Assembly: GCF_022458985.1 (NCBI RefSeq)
Contig: NC_061778.1
Coordinates: forward strand, 9,007,501-9,071,500
DNA length: 64,000 bases
DNA from: Mugil cephalus
Taxonomy: Eukaryota > Chordata > Actinopteri > Mugiliformes > Mugilidae
Direction: 5' to 3'
The notes beneath the pieces were generated by a model that had not been told where the DNA came from, ran no database searches, and was given only the letters and a program-made list of their open reading frames with translations. Below, piece by piece: positions 25,263-39,500 of the stretch (the first letter of the stretch is position 1; each line of letters starts with the position of its first letter). The position numbers and the translations under genes were made by a program.

Positions 25263-26827
25263 AACAAAAAAATTAAATCACGTCCCGAGTGCACAATAGT
25301 GTCATATTTTGGGGCTGAAGTGAAATTATTCATTGCACTTGGAGAATGTATGTGTGACCAGAAGCTGTAGAACAGCCACTGAATTGTTGCAAGATTGTTG
25401 TGTTTTTTTTAAATGGGTGTCGATGAGTTTTTAATTTTCTGCCCAGTCCCTTGACTATAACAAGATAAAAAACGGCATTGTTAAACGTTTTAGCTGTGTT
25501 TCGGTCTCCTTGGGTGTATATCTTATATCTCTTACCAGAGTAATACTGATAAGAGGAGTTACAGCGAAGGAAAGGGTCCGGACGGAAAAAACGAAAACAA
25601 AACAGTGAGCTGAAATACACTAAAATTCCCCGTAAGGAGGAAAAACTGCAGGCAGGTTACATGATTTAATGTCGATGTCCGTTTCGCTCTGATTGCAGCG
25701 CGAGTTCCTGCAGTGACACGAAATGAGAGCAGGCGAAACGTCGAGCCTCACTCGCCAGCATGGCCTTGCACTACAATGTGACTATCGGTAACTATGTTAA
25801 GGGCCAATCCAATCTGGGCAGCACATGGCTGTCCGATGCATGGTCTCTGCTCCCTGATCTCTCCTCATTAGCCTCACACATCCACCTCCACCCCCTCCCA
25901 CCTCCCCCCCAACCCCCTTCCCCTCTCCCTTCCACTCGCAGTGCACACAAGGGGAAGAGCGAACCTTTTGTTTTTCGTGTCCAACCTGCGTCCCGTTCCA
26001 GCCCTCCTCCTTTTCTCTCCTTCTCCTCTCCACTGACTAAATCTCTTTTCCGGCTTGATACTGCTGAAAACCATATGGTGTGTGACATCACCCAGGGCAG
26101 GAAGCAGGGAGAGGGGGAATGATAGAGCAGGGGAGAGATTGGCTTGCCAGGTCTCTGCGCAGTGATGTCAGCAGAAAAGCACTCTGGGAGGCCCGTTGGG
26201 GGGTGGTGGGGGGTGGTGGGGGACGAAAGCTTAGCAGGTTGGAGTTTTATTTTTTCTCATTTCGTTCCCACCTGGATAATCAGACGGTGAATGGAGGGAA
26301 ATTGGTGAAGCAGCAAACACCTTGAAGGAAACCTTGATGTAATTTGTTACCATTTGCGGGTCACGGACCGCCGGCCCAGCGAGACACATCCACGTGCAGG
26401 TGCTGTTGCGGGCCCCCGAAAAAAAGACCCTCACTCAGAGGGATCTCACGCAGTTACAAACAAGGCCATCTCTGGACGCTTTAGGGCTCATCGTGTGATG
26501 CTAAAACCTTCTGCGGATCATCTGTCTACCTCTTCCTTTCAGTCGCTGGCAGTCCCAATCTGCTCACCAGGCTTTATGTCTGTCAACCTCCCTCCCTCCT
26601 CCTTTTGTTCTCTGGGTGAACTCTCCAGCTTTGTTGTAAGATCCTGGTCTCCATACCATCACTGCCGACCCATCCAGCTCTCTATCAACACACACACTCG
26701 CACACAGATACACGTAAACACTCAGCTAGGAACTCACACAGTCAGCATCTCCGTCTGTTACACACAAACACATATGTACTTGAATACCCTTTCCCCTCTG
26801 ATTAATGGTGGAGGTGGGGAGTATGCC

Positions 26828-26892
26828 AGGAGAGGAGAGGAGAGAGGAGAGAGGAGAGGAGAGGAGGCTGCTGCTGCTGCTGCCGCTGCTGC
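26828..26892. repeat. GA-rich tract followed by CTG/CCG triplet run
   Basis: Repeated GAGGA/GAGAG units are followed immediately by (CTG)n with a CCG interruption. The ORFs crossing it encode poly-Ala or poly-Leu and have no other coding signal. Confidence 0.8.
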
Positions 26893-29800
26893 AGCTGTGG
26901 TTTTGGAGTCGGTCTCCGCACCCCCTTGCTGCCCCCTCTCCATCTCCTCTCTGGCTCCTCCGGGGACCCGGGCCTTGGCCAGGCCCCAGGAACCAGGGAG
27001 TCAGGACCAGGCTAAGAGGGAGAAAAAGGGGGGAACAACTCGGGGAAGAAAAGATATCACAAAAGAAAGGGAAAAACAGGACTGACCTAATGCAAAAGTG
27101 TTGTCAGGCAGCACCTACACAAACAGGAGAGAGCATGAGATGTTCCTGAAAGGGTTTGGAAAGTGGCTTGTTGTACAAAAAACAAAAAACAAAAAAAACA
27201 ATGGGGCTTGTTAAAGTTTGTCTTGCAGATCTTTTTTGCTTACTTACTTAATCAAACCACCTGCATGCGATACATGTGTGAGCAGCAGCTTTCTTCTTCT
27301 GTGAGAAGGCAATTCAAGTTAAATGAAAAATATTTGTATACGGATGCACAACATTTTGACGCTGACCTCCAGTGGACGTCAAATATTCAGAAGCATTGAC
27401 AGTCACAATAAGCGTCATCGGAGCCAAAATCCGAATATGATCCAATATTATAATTTTATGTCCTTTCAGAAAAGCCACACACTTAGTAATTTTGTAGTTT
27501 GATATTACACAGCTTCAGTTTGAAAGTCGATAGCGGAACGTTTTAGTTGCATTTTTACCCCACGAATGCAAAATAGAACCTGCATTTCACCTTGTACTTT
27601 AAGATGAATTTGAATTAGGGACACAGGAAGCTCGATTGAAAGATAAATGGATGAGATGTACAAGATTCAAGACTGAGTAGTGACAAAGATCATAGAAACA
27701 CTGACTGCATATTTATTTTTTCTTGCAAATCTGTTTTTTTTTTTTTTGCATTTATGTAAAGGAAAAAAATCTTAATAAAAAAGAAAAGTTGAAAAAAAAA
27801 ACTTTTCAGTGCACGTCTACACGATGCGAGTTTGTGCATCTGAATGTACAACGGATATGGAAAGATGGTAACTAGAATGCAGTGATACACAGGAAGTTAA
27901 TCAATTACACTCAAAACCAAAAAAAGAATATTATTAAAAAATTCCGTTTCATGTAGTTTTTCTGAGATGAGCTCCTGTGGTTTTATTCCACTGTGCAGAT
28001 AGGTGCTTGTTTAGTATTCCGGTAATAAATTCATCACGTATAAGTACAGAAGTGGAAGCTTTTCTAAGACGGAAGGTGTGATTCTTCATGCTTGTGTCTC
28101 CAGAAGGCTCATCGGTTTAAATTAGAGACACCGCTATCGTCTCCAAACGACCAGGCGTCACGCGTTAACCTCTGGCTCCGCCGGCGTCCTGACTCGACAC
28201 GTGATTGAATGATTGAACCCGGAGTAATCAGTTCACCCCCTCTGCCCCTCTGTCCCGGGTTAGTACATATCTGAGGCCTATTCTCTTTCTCCTCTGCACT
28301 ACTCAGTGTTTTATGGGCTGTGTGCTGCGGTGCGGTGACCTCCCTCTCACCCCGGTGCCACCCAGCCGGTGCAGGATTCAGGCGCGCACGGCCCCTGCCA
28401 AAACCCCATAGCGCCACATCTGCAATCCATAAACGCCAGCCACTCTCGCTCTCCTAGTCCCTCGCCCACATCGACTCTCACACTCCTCCATTTCACTCAT
28501 TCGCTTTCTCACCCACTAACTGTTTTATTTTAATTTCCAATTTCGATGCATCCCCCCCTCCGCCCCCCCTTTCCTTTCCTTTCCTTTCTTTCTTTTTTTT
28601 TTTTTTTTTTAAACATTCCTTTGACTGCTTCCTCCCACCACTTCTGGTTTTATTCACGCTGAACATCCACTGGCTCTTCCCTTATCTCCCACTCCCTCTC
28701 TGCCCCTTTTCTCTCCTTCCGTTTCTTTATCCACATCCAACGGAAAAAATCTCTCACCCATTATATCTCCAGCGAGAGCCAACTGAGTGTGGTGGCAGTG
28801 AACTTGGAACCACAAGACATTCCTGATCCAAACAGCACTAAGTCACCAGCACTCCCCGTCTTCTGACAGCGGCCTGTGCCAAACACACACTTCACTTATG
28901 GGCTGGATTCAGTCTTACCACGTCGCAGTTGGTCCCCGAACGGCCAAATGTTTATCTGTTTCAAATTGATAGTGTCAGGGAAAAATGTAGTGTACGCATC
29001 TAAATTCAGTTCCATTTTTTTTTTTTTTTGTATGTGTTACTGTAAGAGGCTTCTCCATCATGGGGTTCCTGAACCCCCCCCCCCCTCCTCCTCCCCTCAC
29101 CATGGAGCACACCCCTCCCCTCCGCCTTAACAAGATGTGCTCAACACATCACTGTTACTTAGCCTTTGCTTTAATGCATGTAAGGGGAAAAAAAAAGAGG
29201 AGAAAGAAGAAAGCAAAGTAGGAAACAAATTGAGTGTTACTACAAAATTGTCCAGAGCTCCCGTGTTTGCCCCCCATGGGCAATGGAGACATCCGTCTTC
29301 CTCTTTCTTTCATACCATCTTTTAACTTTTTCCACTGTAATCAAACGAAAATGCACCGAGTGAACTCTCGCTGCCCTTCTTTTCTTGGATCATGTTCTCC
29401 TCTCCATCTCGGAGTCTTCACCTTCTGCTTTCCCAGACATACTGGCATGCCTCTGTGGTGCAGTCCCTGCAGAGGGCCGTGGATGAATCATGTTGCTGCA
29501 GGCATGCAAGAGCTCACTTTTTTTTTTTTATGATAAATATTTCAATTCATAAATCAGTGTTTTCCTAAGCTAGAAAGCGCGGGGCAGGGGAGGACGCGGC
29601 ACCGGAGAAGCTTCAGCTTTGGGTTTCAGAACAACAGAGAGGTCACGATCTGATAGTGCGCTTGCGTGTGTTGACTAGAGCTGGAACGAAGGCCACAGGT
29701 CAGGGCGAGACCACCCTGGAGCTGGACTGAGCCGCTGGTAGGAGGCAGAGCATTATCAGTGCTCGTATTGTTGGATGCTCAGAGTATTAGACGGAGTGTT

Positions 29801-30489
29801 TTGGGAAAAATGGTTGTTAAAGCGTTTATTTGCTTACACTGATATCATGTTAGAAGATTAAGTCTTTTATTTTGTGCTATTGTTGTCACATAGCATATTA
29901 AATTCATTTCAAGACTAGCGAGGTCTGCGTAGCCTCTCATTTTTTTTTTTTTTTTTTTTTTAGTCGAACGAAGCATGTTTTTGATAAAAGACGACATGAA
30001 TAAATAAACCTGACAGTTGCTTTTAATCCAAATCTTAGAGTATTTCATTGAGAGATTGCAGACTACTATTTTTCGCTTAACAGCTCAACTTGGGAGTTCT
30101 TATTTTACCATGATTAAAGTCTCTCAAATATCAGAGACTTTATCTATATAATGATTTTGTTCTTACATTTTAATGTGACTGCGGGCATTTAGCCACACAT
30201 GCATCACATCAAAGAGCTGCCTGAGTAATGAGTACATGACTAATGTTAAAATTATTAGTAACTCTGGACGTGCATTTGTTTAACTGTGTAAGTACAAGAC
30301 ACGCAGCGCTATTTGTGTAGTTTTTGACTCATTTCTAACCAGGAAGGCTCAACGAGGAGTGAAGAGACTTTATCAGAGCTTAGTCATCACCCCCATCTAG
30401 TGGTCAAAACAAGTAATAGCAGGTTACAAGGCTTCAAGGTTAAAGTGGATAAACATTTAACAATTCAAGAGATTTTGGATCAAAATAGT

Positions 30490-30495
30490 TTTATT
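30490..30495 (-). terminator. tsr1 polyadenylation signal
   Basis: AATAAA on the minus strand, 65 bases beyond the tsr1 stop codon. It predicts a very short 3' UTR. Confidence 0.65.
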
Positions 30496-30559
30496 TAATA
30501 CGCATTACACTCTGATGTTATGTATTAATTTAAATACGTTTCCCGTGCCTGTTCTTCTA

Positions 30560-33500
30560 CTATTCCATGTCCAAGTCGTCCATATCCACAGTGACCTCTC
30601 TCTTGACCCAAGGTAAAGACAGGGGCACATAGGGGTCGTATGTCCAGCGAGGAAACACTCTCTTGTACAAATTCATCAGGACGGTGTCCTGAGAGCGCAG
30701 CTGGTTATCGAACACACACTTCATGTGACCATGTGTTCCTGGAAATCAAAGCAAAACAGCATTAAACACATCGTAGCTTACGGAAAAGATGCTGCAGTTT
30801 AATTCTTTCATTTTCTCACCTAAAGCCTCCTTGATGTGGCCTCTGCGACCCCATTTTGTTCGCAGCTCAACTGGTTTGAACCACATGATGTCCTCTGTCG
30901 CCACAAAAGAAGTCACACAAGAGTTAAGCTTTATGTAATGTTCTGAAGTGCCAACGAGGACAAGTATTTGTGTTTTTTTTTTTAAACATCCTCTCACCTC
31001 TGTTGAAGAACATGTAACGCACGACCGCAGAACGCCGGTTTATTTTGAACGGGTGTCCGCTCAGTACGATCCTCTTCAGCACGATGCGCTGAGGGTCACA
31101 GCTCAGGAGGCTGCCCGTCGCCACCAGGTCCTGGATGCCTGGAAAGACACGGTCAAGACGAAGCTCAGAGACGAGGGAAGAATTAGCTTAAGTGGATAAG
31201 TAAATAAAACGGGGTCCAAAGTTTAACATCAAGGCGACTGGAACGCTGATTAAATTTACTAGTGTCCGAGTACAACTAACGGGACTTTTCATCTCACCGT
31301 CGTCTCTTTGTTTGAAGAGCAGGACTCCTGCCGGGGGGAAGGTGATGGGAGCGTACACCGACACCACAGTCGGGGCATCTGGCCTGAGGAAGCGCTCCAT
31401 CTTATGCTTGTCAGCTGGAGACGAGAGTTCAACAACTAGTAAGGCTTCTTTACTTCGATATATTCACAGAGGAGATAAGTATTCTTCAGGACTACTTGAC
31501 TATAAAACGGCTTTTAGATGGATGCAACAGAAAATCCACAATTTTCCACAACGACGTGAAGTGTGCGAGTATCAAGTTTAACTTCTCTCAAATTTAGAGA
31601 CGACAAAGACAACACCACCCAAACATCTACAGCAAGGAAACACCAAACAGATTAGTCACATAGACACTAGTAGCATGTGAAGATTCTGCTTGTTTCACTC
31701 CTAAACATTTGCAGGCGATCAGGCATAACATTATGACTATTTTTTGCTGTTTTTTAATGTTATTTTCATTGTTCCTAAACCATTTGTGTGTGTGTGTGTG
31801 TCAGGCTGCATTCTGTTGGGGATGTGTTATTGCCATGGGGTGGGGTGGGGTGGGGGTGGTGCCTGGTCTGGTCTAGGTGGGTGCTACATATCTAAGAACC
31901 ATGTTAATGTAAAGTAATTCTGTACGAGGCAAGACGAGCTTTAGAGTTATATGAAAGTACAGTGCAATTTCCAAAAGTTTCCATCTCCATCAGCAAACAC
32001 TTTTATCACAATAGTTCCACTGAAAGGAAGTAATTATGATACAAACTATAATGACTGTAAACACCGTTGAGTCAGCTCACAGCTTGTACAGTAGGTGTGG
32101 TCACTCCCAGCTGTTAGTTCGTCTGCAGCATGTTTTAAGTAAATTATGGAAGTTTTACTTAGAGGAGATTAAGGTTGGAATCACTGACTGGGTATAAACA
32201 TGGATAAATCCTCCGTGACATGTGTTTCCTGAAGCACTTTTACAAAGCTCAGCTCAGTTTTGGCTTTGCCTGACTCAACTCTAACCTGCTGGAGCTACGA
32301 CCTGTCGCTCAAAGCACCCACATCATCATTTATGCATTACATTAAGCCTTGATGCAATTTGAAAGGGTTGAGTTACAGCTGGTACATTAGCTACAGGCAC
32401 CAAAACCTTTTTTTACACCACGCTGTTTATTACATTTATTCATTTTGTGGAAGTCTGTGAGGATTTCAGAGCCAGACTCAAGTTGTATTTGCTCCCTTAC
32501 TAAGCAGGAGATGTTGCCGCTTGTACCTGACGTGTGCTGAGAGAAGATGGGGGAGGCCCTGAATCTGCGGAAGCCACAGTGGAAGACGAGCTCCTCTTTG
32601 GACTTGATTGGCTCCGTGTTGCTGGGATGTCTCCTCACCAGGACGTGCATCACCGACATCTGCACACAGAGTTAAAGATAACCTGAAACGTCAGTAACAA
32701 TGACATTGTACAGTTTGTGTGACTTTGCCATTAGCATTTGGGTGTCAATACCTTCTGTTCGTGGGGCAAGAGAGACACCAGCACCAGAGGTTTGCCAGAC
32801 TGGACGCTCTCCATCACAGAAGAAGGGACATCAGCGATGTGCAGCGTAACATACCAGCCATCCTGAAGCAAGTGGGGCAGCAGAGTCAGTGAAGACACAC
32901 GTCTAATATCTTAAAACGTACACATGAAAGCAGCTGCTCTTGCTTACCATGGCTCCCTCCTCCTCAATTGCAGCTTCTGCCAGTATGCGGCGGCGAGTGC
33001 GTTCAAAGCTCTGGAACTGGAAGATGCGCGAGTAGTTCAGGGGCAGGTTCTCCATGGGGTCCCAGGGTGAGGAGCGGAAACTTTTTAGACCCCTGTAGCG
33101 CTGGAACCTGAAAAGAAAGCAACATGAACCGAGTGTCAAATCATAAACAGCAGTAAAACTTATTTTAGATTTATTTATTTTAATTACTGACCTGATTCTT
33201 GCTGCAGTCTCCCGCGGTGTGTCCACCTCGTCAGGAAACATTTCGTTGGATCTAGCCTCACGGTAACGTTTCAAACCTTCTTCCTCCGCAGCTTCATCCA
33301 TGTGATCATCGTAGCGCTGATCTGCTCCGGTTCGCTCGGAGGAGCACACCTCCTCCTCTTCCTCCTCATCTTCTTCCTCTTCTGAACCTGAACCAGGGTC
33401 CTGAGCAGGGAGGATACAGTGCAAATCTGCTTTAATACCCAGTAAAACTGAGGCCTGTTGACAGAAGACTCTAAACAGAGACTGCAAGTGTCTCGCTGAC

Positions 33501-36500
33501 AATAAAAGAACCTAAAAATTATAAAGTAGCAACATGGACGTGGGACTTCTGAGGGTGTGTTGTGGGTACAAGATTGCGTTAGTGTGGGCCTTTGGGTCCT
33601 ATTGATTGAGGGGAGGGGACTCTGTGGATCATGTCACAGACACTTGATCAGTTTGGAGTGTCATTGGTATGGGGTGAGGGGGTGTGGTCTGGTCTGGTCT
33701 AGGTGGGTGGTACAAATCTTAGTAGCATCCATGTGAATGCCAGGTCTAAACATTTCCCAGCAGAACACTGAATTGTCACATGATGGTTAATGTTATTTAC
33801 TTCTCCTGTCCGGTCGTAATGTTGTGGCTGATCTAAAAATCTAGAAAATATCAAACTACTTGCATCACAAGACAACACAGTGCTTAAGAACCTTTCCCAT
33901 AGGTTCTAGTGACCTCCTCTGTTGCAAATCCAATATGCAAAATCAAATATGCCGAGATGAAAAGGTGCCTCTGGTCATATTCTCTACAGTAATTGTTGTT
34001 GTGCTTCCCTATGGCACAAGCAAACTATTTGCTGCAGACTCAATATTTGACAAACAAAGACCAGACGCTACACGTCGGGAACATGAGTGGAAGCAAAAAT
34101 ATTCTAAGTATAGAAACTGTAATTGTATAACTCAACCCAACAACAATAAACAGTGTTTTGAGAGAGCTTGTACAGTGCATAATAGTATTTACATCTCTGC
34201 GTGTTTGTTAATGTGATAAGGAGTTGCCAGAATTCAAACCACGGGAAGTGTTGTTTTGCATACATTTAAATGTACTGCCTCTCCAAGTGTGTCTAGTCTC
34301 TCTAGAGCAGGACATCCTTCCCCAAATCTAGACATTCAACCTCCACAGTCGCTACATTTGTATGCGGAAATGAAACATCAAAGAAGACATGATTTACAGT
34401 GATCCCTCGACTGGCAAATTACAGGAGAGGCCAGACGCATAAGCGGGAAGCACTCAGCGTGAGGCTGATTCACGACCTTTCCAACATCCTCACTGCAATA
34501 ATAATAATAATCGCTATCATCATTTGAAGTACCTTTACCCTATTGTTACCCCCACCCCCCCCCTTTCCAAATGGAAGTTCCTGTGTGCTGACTCCGACAT
34601 CAAATGCATGCTAATAACAATTATAGATTGTAATGAACCCGTTTACATAAAGAGAGTTTCCCTGACTTCTTTTCAAGCAGTGCTGGAAATAAATAAATGC
34701 ACGCCCCTCCCTTAGTCCAGACGGGAAGCTCTGTTCACAAGACAGGAAGACAGGAGGCTTCTCTCGGGACTCCCGCTCCAAACACTATTGTTGTAGTGAG
34801 CAGCCTGGCACTACACGCCAGAGACAGACACTGAGAAAACAAACAGTGCCTCTCAGCAGCGAGGTGCACTGACCGTGGGTCACGTATGCACTGCTCCAGC
34901 CCGGAACTACTGACACTTCATAGCTTCTCCACATGATTACTGTCCTCACCGTCCTCTGGGAGATTACGCCGTCTGACCTCGATCACACTGTTGCTAAGAC
35001 AACAACCCTAAAGGCGTGCCCACTGCAACTTTAATAAGCGAGACTAATAAATGTCAAAAATACTTGAAATGCGTACCTGAGAGTTGGTCTCATCATCATC
35101 TCCCTCCATGGCTTCATCCATCATGTCGTCTTCGTCATCATCACTGCTTTCTTCGTCCAGCTCGCCATCCCCCTCCTCAGTGTCATCAACGATCCACGAG
35201 GCCTGGTAGTCTGATGTTCCTTTGGGGACCTTCATCACACGTTTGTTCTTCCTGGCCTCTGAACAGCAAACAGAAAGGTTTAAGGCTCATTTGAAGTACT
35301 GCCAGAGGTAGAGGACGTAGCTTACACTGGTGTGACCCATTTATACTCGGGTATCTGCGGGGTCTTGAAAAGAATGTCATATTTTTAGAAGCTGTGGTAT
35401 GTAGTACTATTGAACTGTATTGTGTTGTCTATTACTTAAACAACCATGTTTTAGCCAGTTGGCTAAATAACAGAAACACCTCTCTGTTTAATTCAATACA
35501 GTTCAATACCATCTCCCCAGAACCTAAACCAGTGTTTAGAACAGGATGCTGCCTGCCTGCCTACACTTAGCCACATTCTGACAGGTTGCAGGGTTAGCCT
35601 CTCCCAAGGGCGATATACCTGGCGTCACAAACAGGTTCTGAAATGCCTAGCAGCTGCAATTGAGGAAAACGGGTTGAAGAAAATTCCTCATCTGCTAGAA
35701 AGGAGAATAGGCGTATTATGTTTGTTTGGGAGGGAGATAAGGCCAGACCAGCAGGAATCTGGCACAGCGCAGGGCAGCTAAGGGTGGCTGGAGCCTGGGA
35801 GCTGAGGTCCGATTTAAACGGCCGGCTAACTGTTCCAGAACATATAGACATTACTTGCAAAAGACCAGACTTGGTGTTGTGGTCCGAAGTAGAAAAGAAA
35901 GTGTACTTTGTGGAACTTACTGTCCCATGGAAAGAGAGTCAAGGAGGCGAATGAGCGCAAGAGAGATAGATACGCGGAGATGGCATCAGAAGCTGAGCAA
36001 CGAGGCTGGAGCACCTGTGTGCGGCCAGTGGAGGTCAGTTGCCATGGATTTATTGCAAAATCCACCATTGCTCTCCTGTACGAGTTGGGCATTCGCGGAA
36101 AAGAACAGAGGGTTGCTGTAAACAACATGCCCCTGGCAGCGGAGCGACTGTGGCTGTGGCTAAGGAGGAAACACGCTAGCCGGAGAGGACGCTAAAAGTA
36201 AGGCTAGCTGTATGGTGTTAGTAGTGGTGGCTGCATTGAGGGGGGTGACTCTGGGACGCTGGAGCTCACTTCTTGAGGTGTCGTGGGCCTAACTTAACGA
36301 AACATCGGTTAGGGGAGGTGCCCACTTGAGACCCCAATGATGTGCCGCATACTGCCTACTGCTGGTTCAGCTGGTTCTCTGGTGCAGTCAGAACCACCTA
36401 AAGCTAAACCCGCTCATGACTGTGGACTTGAGGAAGAGACCCCCATCCACCCCTCCCCTTTCCATCCTAAACAGGACCGTCCCCACCGTGGACTCATTCA

Positions 36501-39500
36501 AGTTCCTAGGGTCCACAATCTCATAGGACCTGAAGTGGACCTCCCGCATTGACATTGTTAGGAAGAAGGCCCTGCAGAGGTTGGACTTCCTACATCAACT
36601 CAGGAAGTTCAAGCTGTCATCTTCTACTCAGCAATAATCCAGTCTGTCCTGGCTGCATCCATCACGGTCTGGTTTGGATCAGCCACCAGACAGGACAGGG
36701 ACAGACTGCAGAGGACAATCAGGTCTGCAGAGAGAATTATTGGCACTGACATTCCCTCCATCCAGGACCTGTACCGGTCCAGGGTCAGGAAGCAGGCAGG
36801 TAAAATTTCCACTGACCCCTCATACCCCGGACACTATCTATTCAGACTCCTCCCCTCCTCCAGCCTTACAGAGCACTGTCAAAACGACCCGGCACAAAAA
36901 CAGTTTCTTTCCCTAGGCTGTCACTCTGATGAACTCTGAGCAGTCACAGAGCATGTGACCATTCTCATAATAACTCTCATTACATTTTGTACATACTACT
37001 GTTCATATTCATGTTCATACTCACTGTATATACTATATACAGATGCATAGGTGTATATTCTATTTTTTAATTCAGAAAGTGTGTTTATGTTGTACAGTTT
37101 TTCTGTTCTTTTTTCATATCTTTTATTTTTATGCTTATTCAAGTGTTTTTTATTTTTATTTTGTTGCACCATTGAGCAAAGTGACTGGGGTCAAATTCCT
37201 TGTATGTGTTCACATACATGGCCAATAAAGCTGATTCTGCTGTTGGCTAGGCTTGTTAACTAGTATTTTCTTGTGTGTTACTTCCGATCCTGGCAGAGAG
37301 GAGAGATGTTGGTTGAAGTGTAGTCGCATGTGCCATAATTTCTTACCTACTGCTGTTAGCTAGACTAGTTACCTGGTGTTTTCTAGTGTTTTACTACCGT
37401 GACTAGGCTAGGTAGCTGGCGTCTGGTAGTATCTTACTTCTGATCTTGGCAGAAGGGGGAGGTGTTTGTTGAAGTGTAGTTGCATGTCCCGTCCTCTCTA
37501 TTACCTACGGCTGCTTGCCACGCTAGGCTAGTTAGTAGCTGACTGCTGGTCTGCTGGTCAGTATTTCAATTGGACTAGGCTTCTAAATGAGTTTTGCCTC
37601 AGATCATGGCACAAGGGATTGTAACATCTTGTCCTGTGTACTAAAGAATGCCTGAACCACAAACTGCATCCTCCAAAAGGATCATAGATTTGAATTGAAT
37701 AAACTGAACATTATGGCAGTCATGATGCTGTACCTAATGAACTGGCAAATGTTTTTTTCATTTTATCTTTCATTTATTAACTGTATCATGTCTGAATGCC
37801 ATTCTGTTTCTGTACCTTCAGCTTCTAGCAGCTCTGATTCGGTTGGCCACGTCTGCTCTCCCTCCATTGGATCCACCTCAGCCTCGGCCTGCAGACTCTC
37901 CCTGTTGGATGGGTCCGCTTTCATGAGCACCCGCACCGGAGCCTCATCTCCACCTTCAACCTGTGGAAAACATGGGTAAATGGGAAGTGTTAAGATTAAT
38001 TCGGCTGCATTTTTTTTAACTTAAGAAGTTTCATGATCAGTAGTGGTAACTTCCAGGCACAAACCACATACCTGCATGTCAACATCTCCTTTGCCAGGCT
38101 TTGCTGGTCTGGCTGTTGCTACGTTCAGAGGAAGAGGGTCTGACGGAGCATCAATCTGACTGAGCTGGAAGTCTCCGTGACCACTGATGTGCACCAGTCT
38201 GTCAACCAGTAGAGGTCGGCCACGGATGTAACCAGAGACGCAAAGAGTTCCCAGGCCAGTGGGTCCGTCGCCCGTCCCCTCAGCGGCGCTGTTTGGTGTA
38301 AAAGTGACATGCTGAGCTAAAAGATGGGATCGTCTGGAGCGGAAACCCAGCTTTCTCTGTCTCTGACTGCCCAGGTGTCTGAGAAGTAGAGTGGCATCTT
38401 GTTCCGAGTCCAGAGGGAAGAGACGGGCGTCAGGGAAACGGACCTCTGTGATCTTTGACAAAGCTCTTCTGGACTCAACCCTCTTCTTCACATGAAGGTC
38501 AGAAACACCCTGACACACCAGTGCTACACGGGATGAATTCAGGAGAGTGAATTGTTTAGAAAAGATACACAGGTGATGAAATCAATATGAATATTTGTCA
38601 ACTCAGGAGTCTGAAAGCTCCAGTTGTATGTTCAGATTTATACCCACCGTGGCTGGGGAGGCCCTGGGCAAAGAGGCAGGAGAGGCAGTAATCTCCATAG
38701 CTGTCCCATCCTTCAGTAGAGTCAAGTACAAACACAAGGCTGTCTGCAATCTTTGCTACATCCAGCAGGGAGTGTATGTCAGCTGTTGAAGGAGACAATA
38801 ACAGAAGCTTCAGAATGAGAAAACAAAATGCTCGTCACAAAGACAAATTAGCCAAATAGTGGCATGTGAGACACCTCCTATGTAAAATGAAATGCCACTA
38901 TAACCAGTAAAACCCAGGGACCTAATACAATTTCATAGATGTCGTTTGTCACAAGTCTGAGAGTTGATTATTTTTTTCACTTAATAGACAAAAATAGACG
39001 AATACAATTAGAAAGCATCTGTTTTGAAAGAATGGACAATTTTGCATCAATTTAATTAACAGCAGTTACCTGTGCTCTGGCTCAGAAAAGTGAACCTTTG
39101 CTTAAAGCGAGGCAGGATCAGCCCAAAGCTGTCGCTGGCGCCGCTGATGCACCGCTCTTGGTGAACTATACCGCCGGCCTCTTGTCCACGTAGCAGTTTG
39201 GTAATGGCACCGGCATCCACTCCAGCGTGTAGGGACACCACAGCAACTAAATGAGGAGGCCCATCCCTGCTGCCGAGACGGCGCTTTTCTGTTAGGACCT
39301 AAAAAATAAATAAACAACCCAGTGATGCAAACTCTGCAGCATCGATCAAAGAATTCAAGAGAGCCTGTTTGTCATGTGATATACAAAATTACCATGTCTT
39401 TCTTATTCCTGCGTAGCTGGTTCGCTTTGTGCCGTCTGTCCATCTTCCTTTGCTCCTTCCTCTGTTTTTTGGTAAGAGCCGTCACTGACACTCTCCCTGT

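Larger units (their letters stand above)
18141..30489. other. Gene-free region between hic1 and tsr1
   Basis: About 12 kb with no recognisable coding exon. The longest frame (26354-27085, plus) spans a GA run and a CTG/CCG triplet run and looks like chance. Named contents are a candidate hic1 alternative exon (19473-19650), repeat fragments (19281, 20065, 20536, 25150), the tandem repeat array (22365-23380), GGTGGGG-type G-rich DNA at about 26197-26222, a GA/CTG compound at 26828-26890 and pyrimidine-rich DNA at 28560-28610. Because hic1 is a developmental regulator, conserved enhancers could lie here, but I cannot detect conservation from one sequence. Confidence 0.6.

Noticed and set aside
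26354-27085. 243-codon open frame on the plus strand
   Set aside because: It crosses a GA run and a CTG/CCG run, giving poly-Ala and charge-biased peptide. There is no domain, no splice support, and overlapping frames are open on both strands.
18141-30489. Possible miR-212/132 cluster, which lies just upstream of HIC1 in human
   Set aside because: I scanned by eye for the taacagtcta seed region on both strands and found no hairpin-compatible match. A computed search would be needed to exclude it fully.
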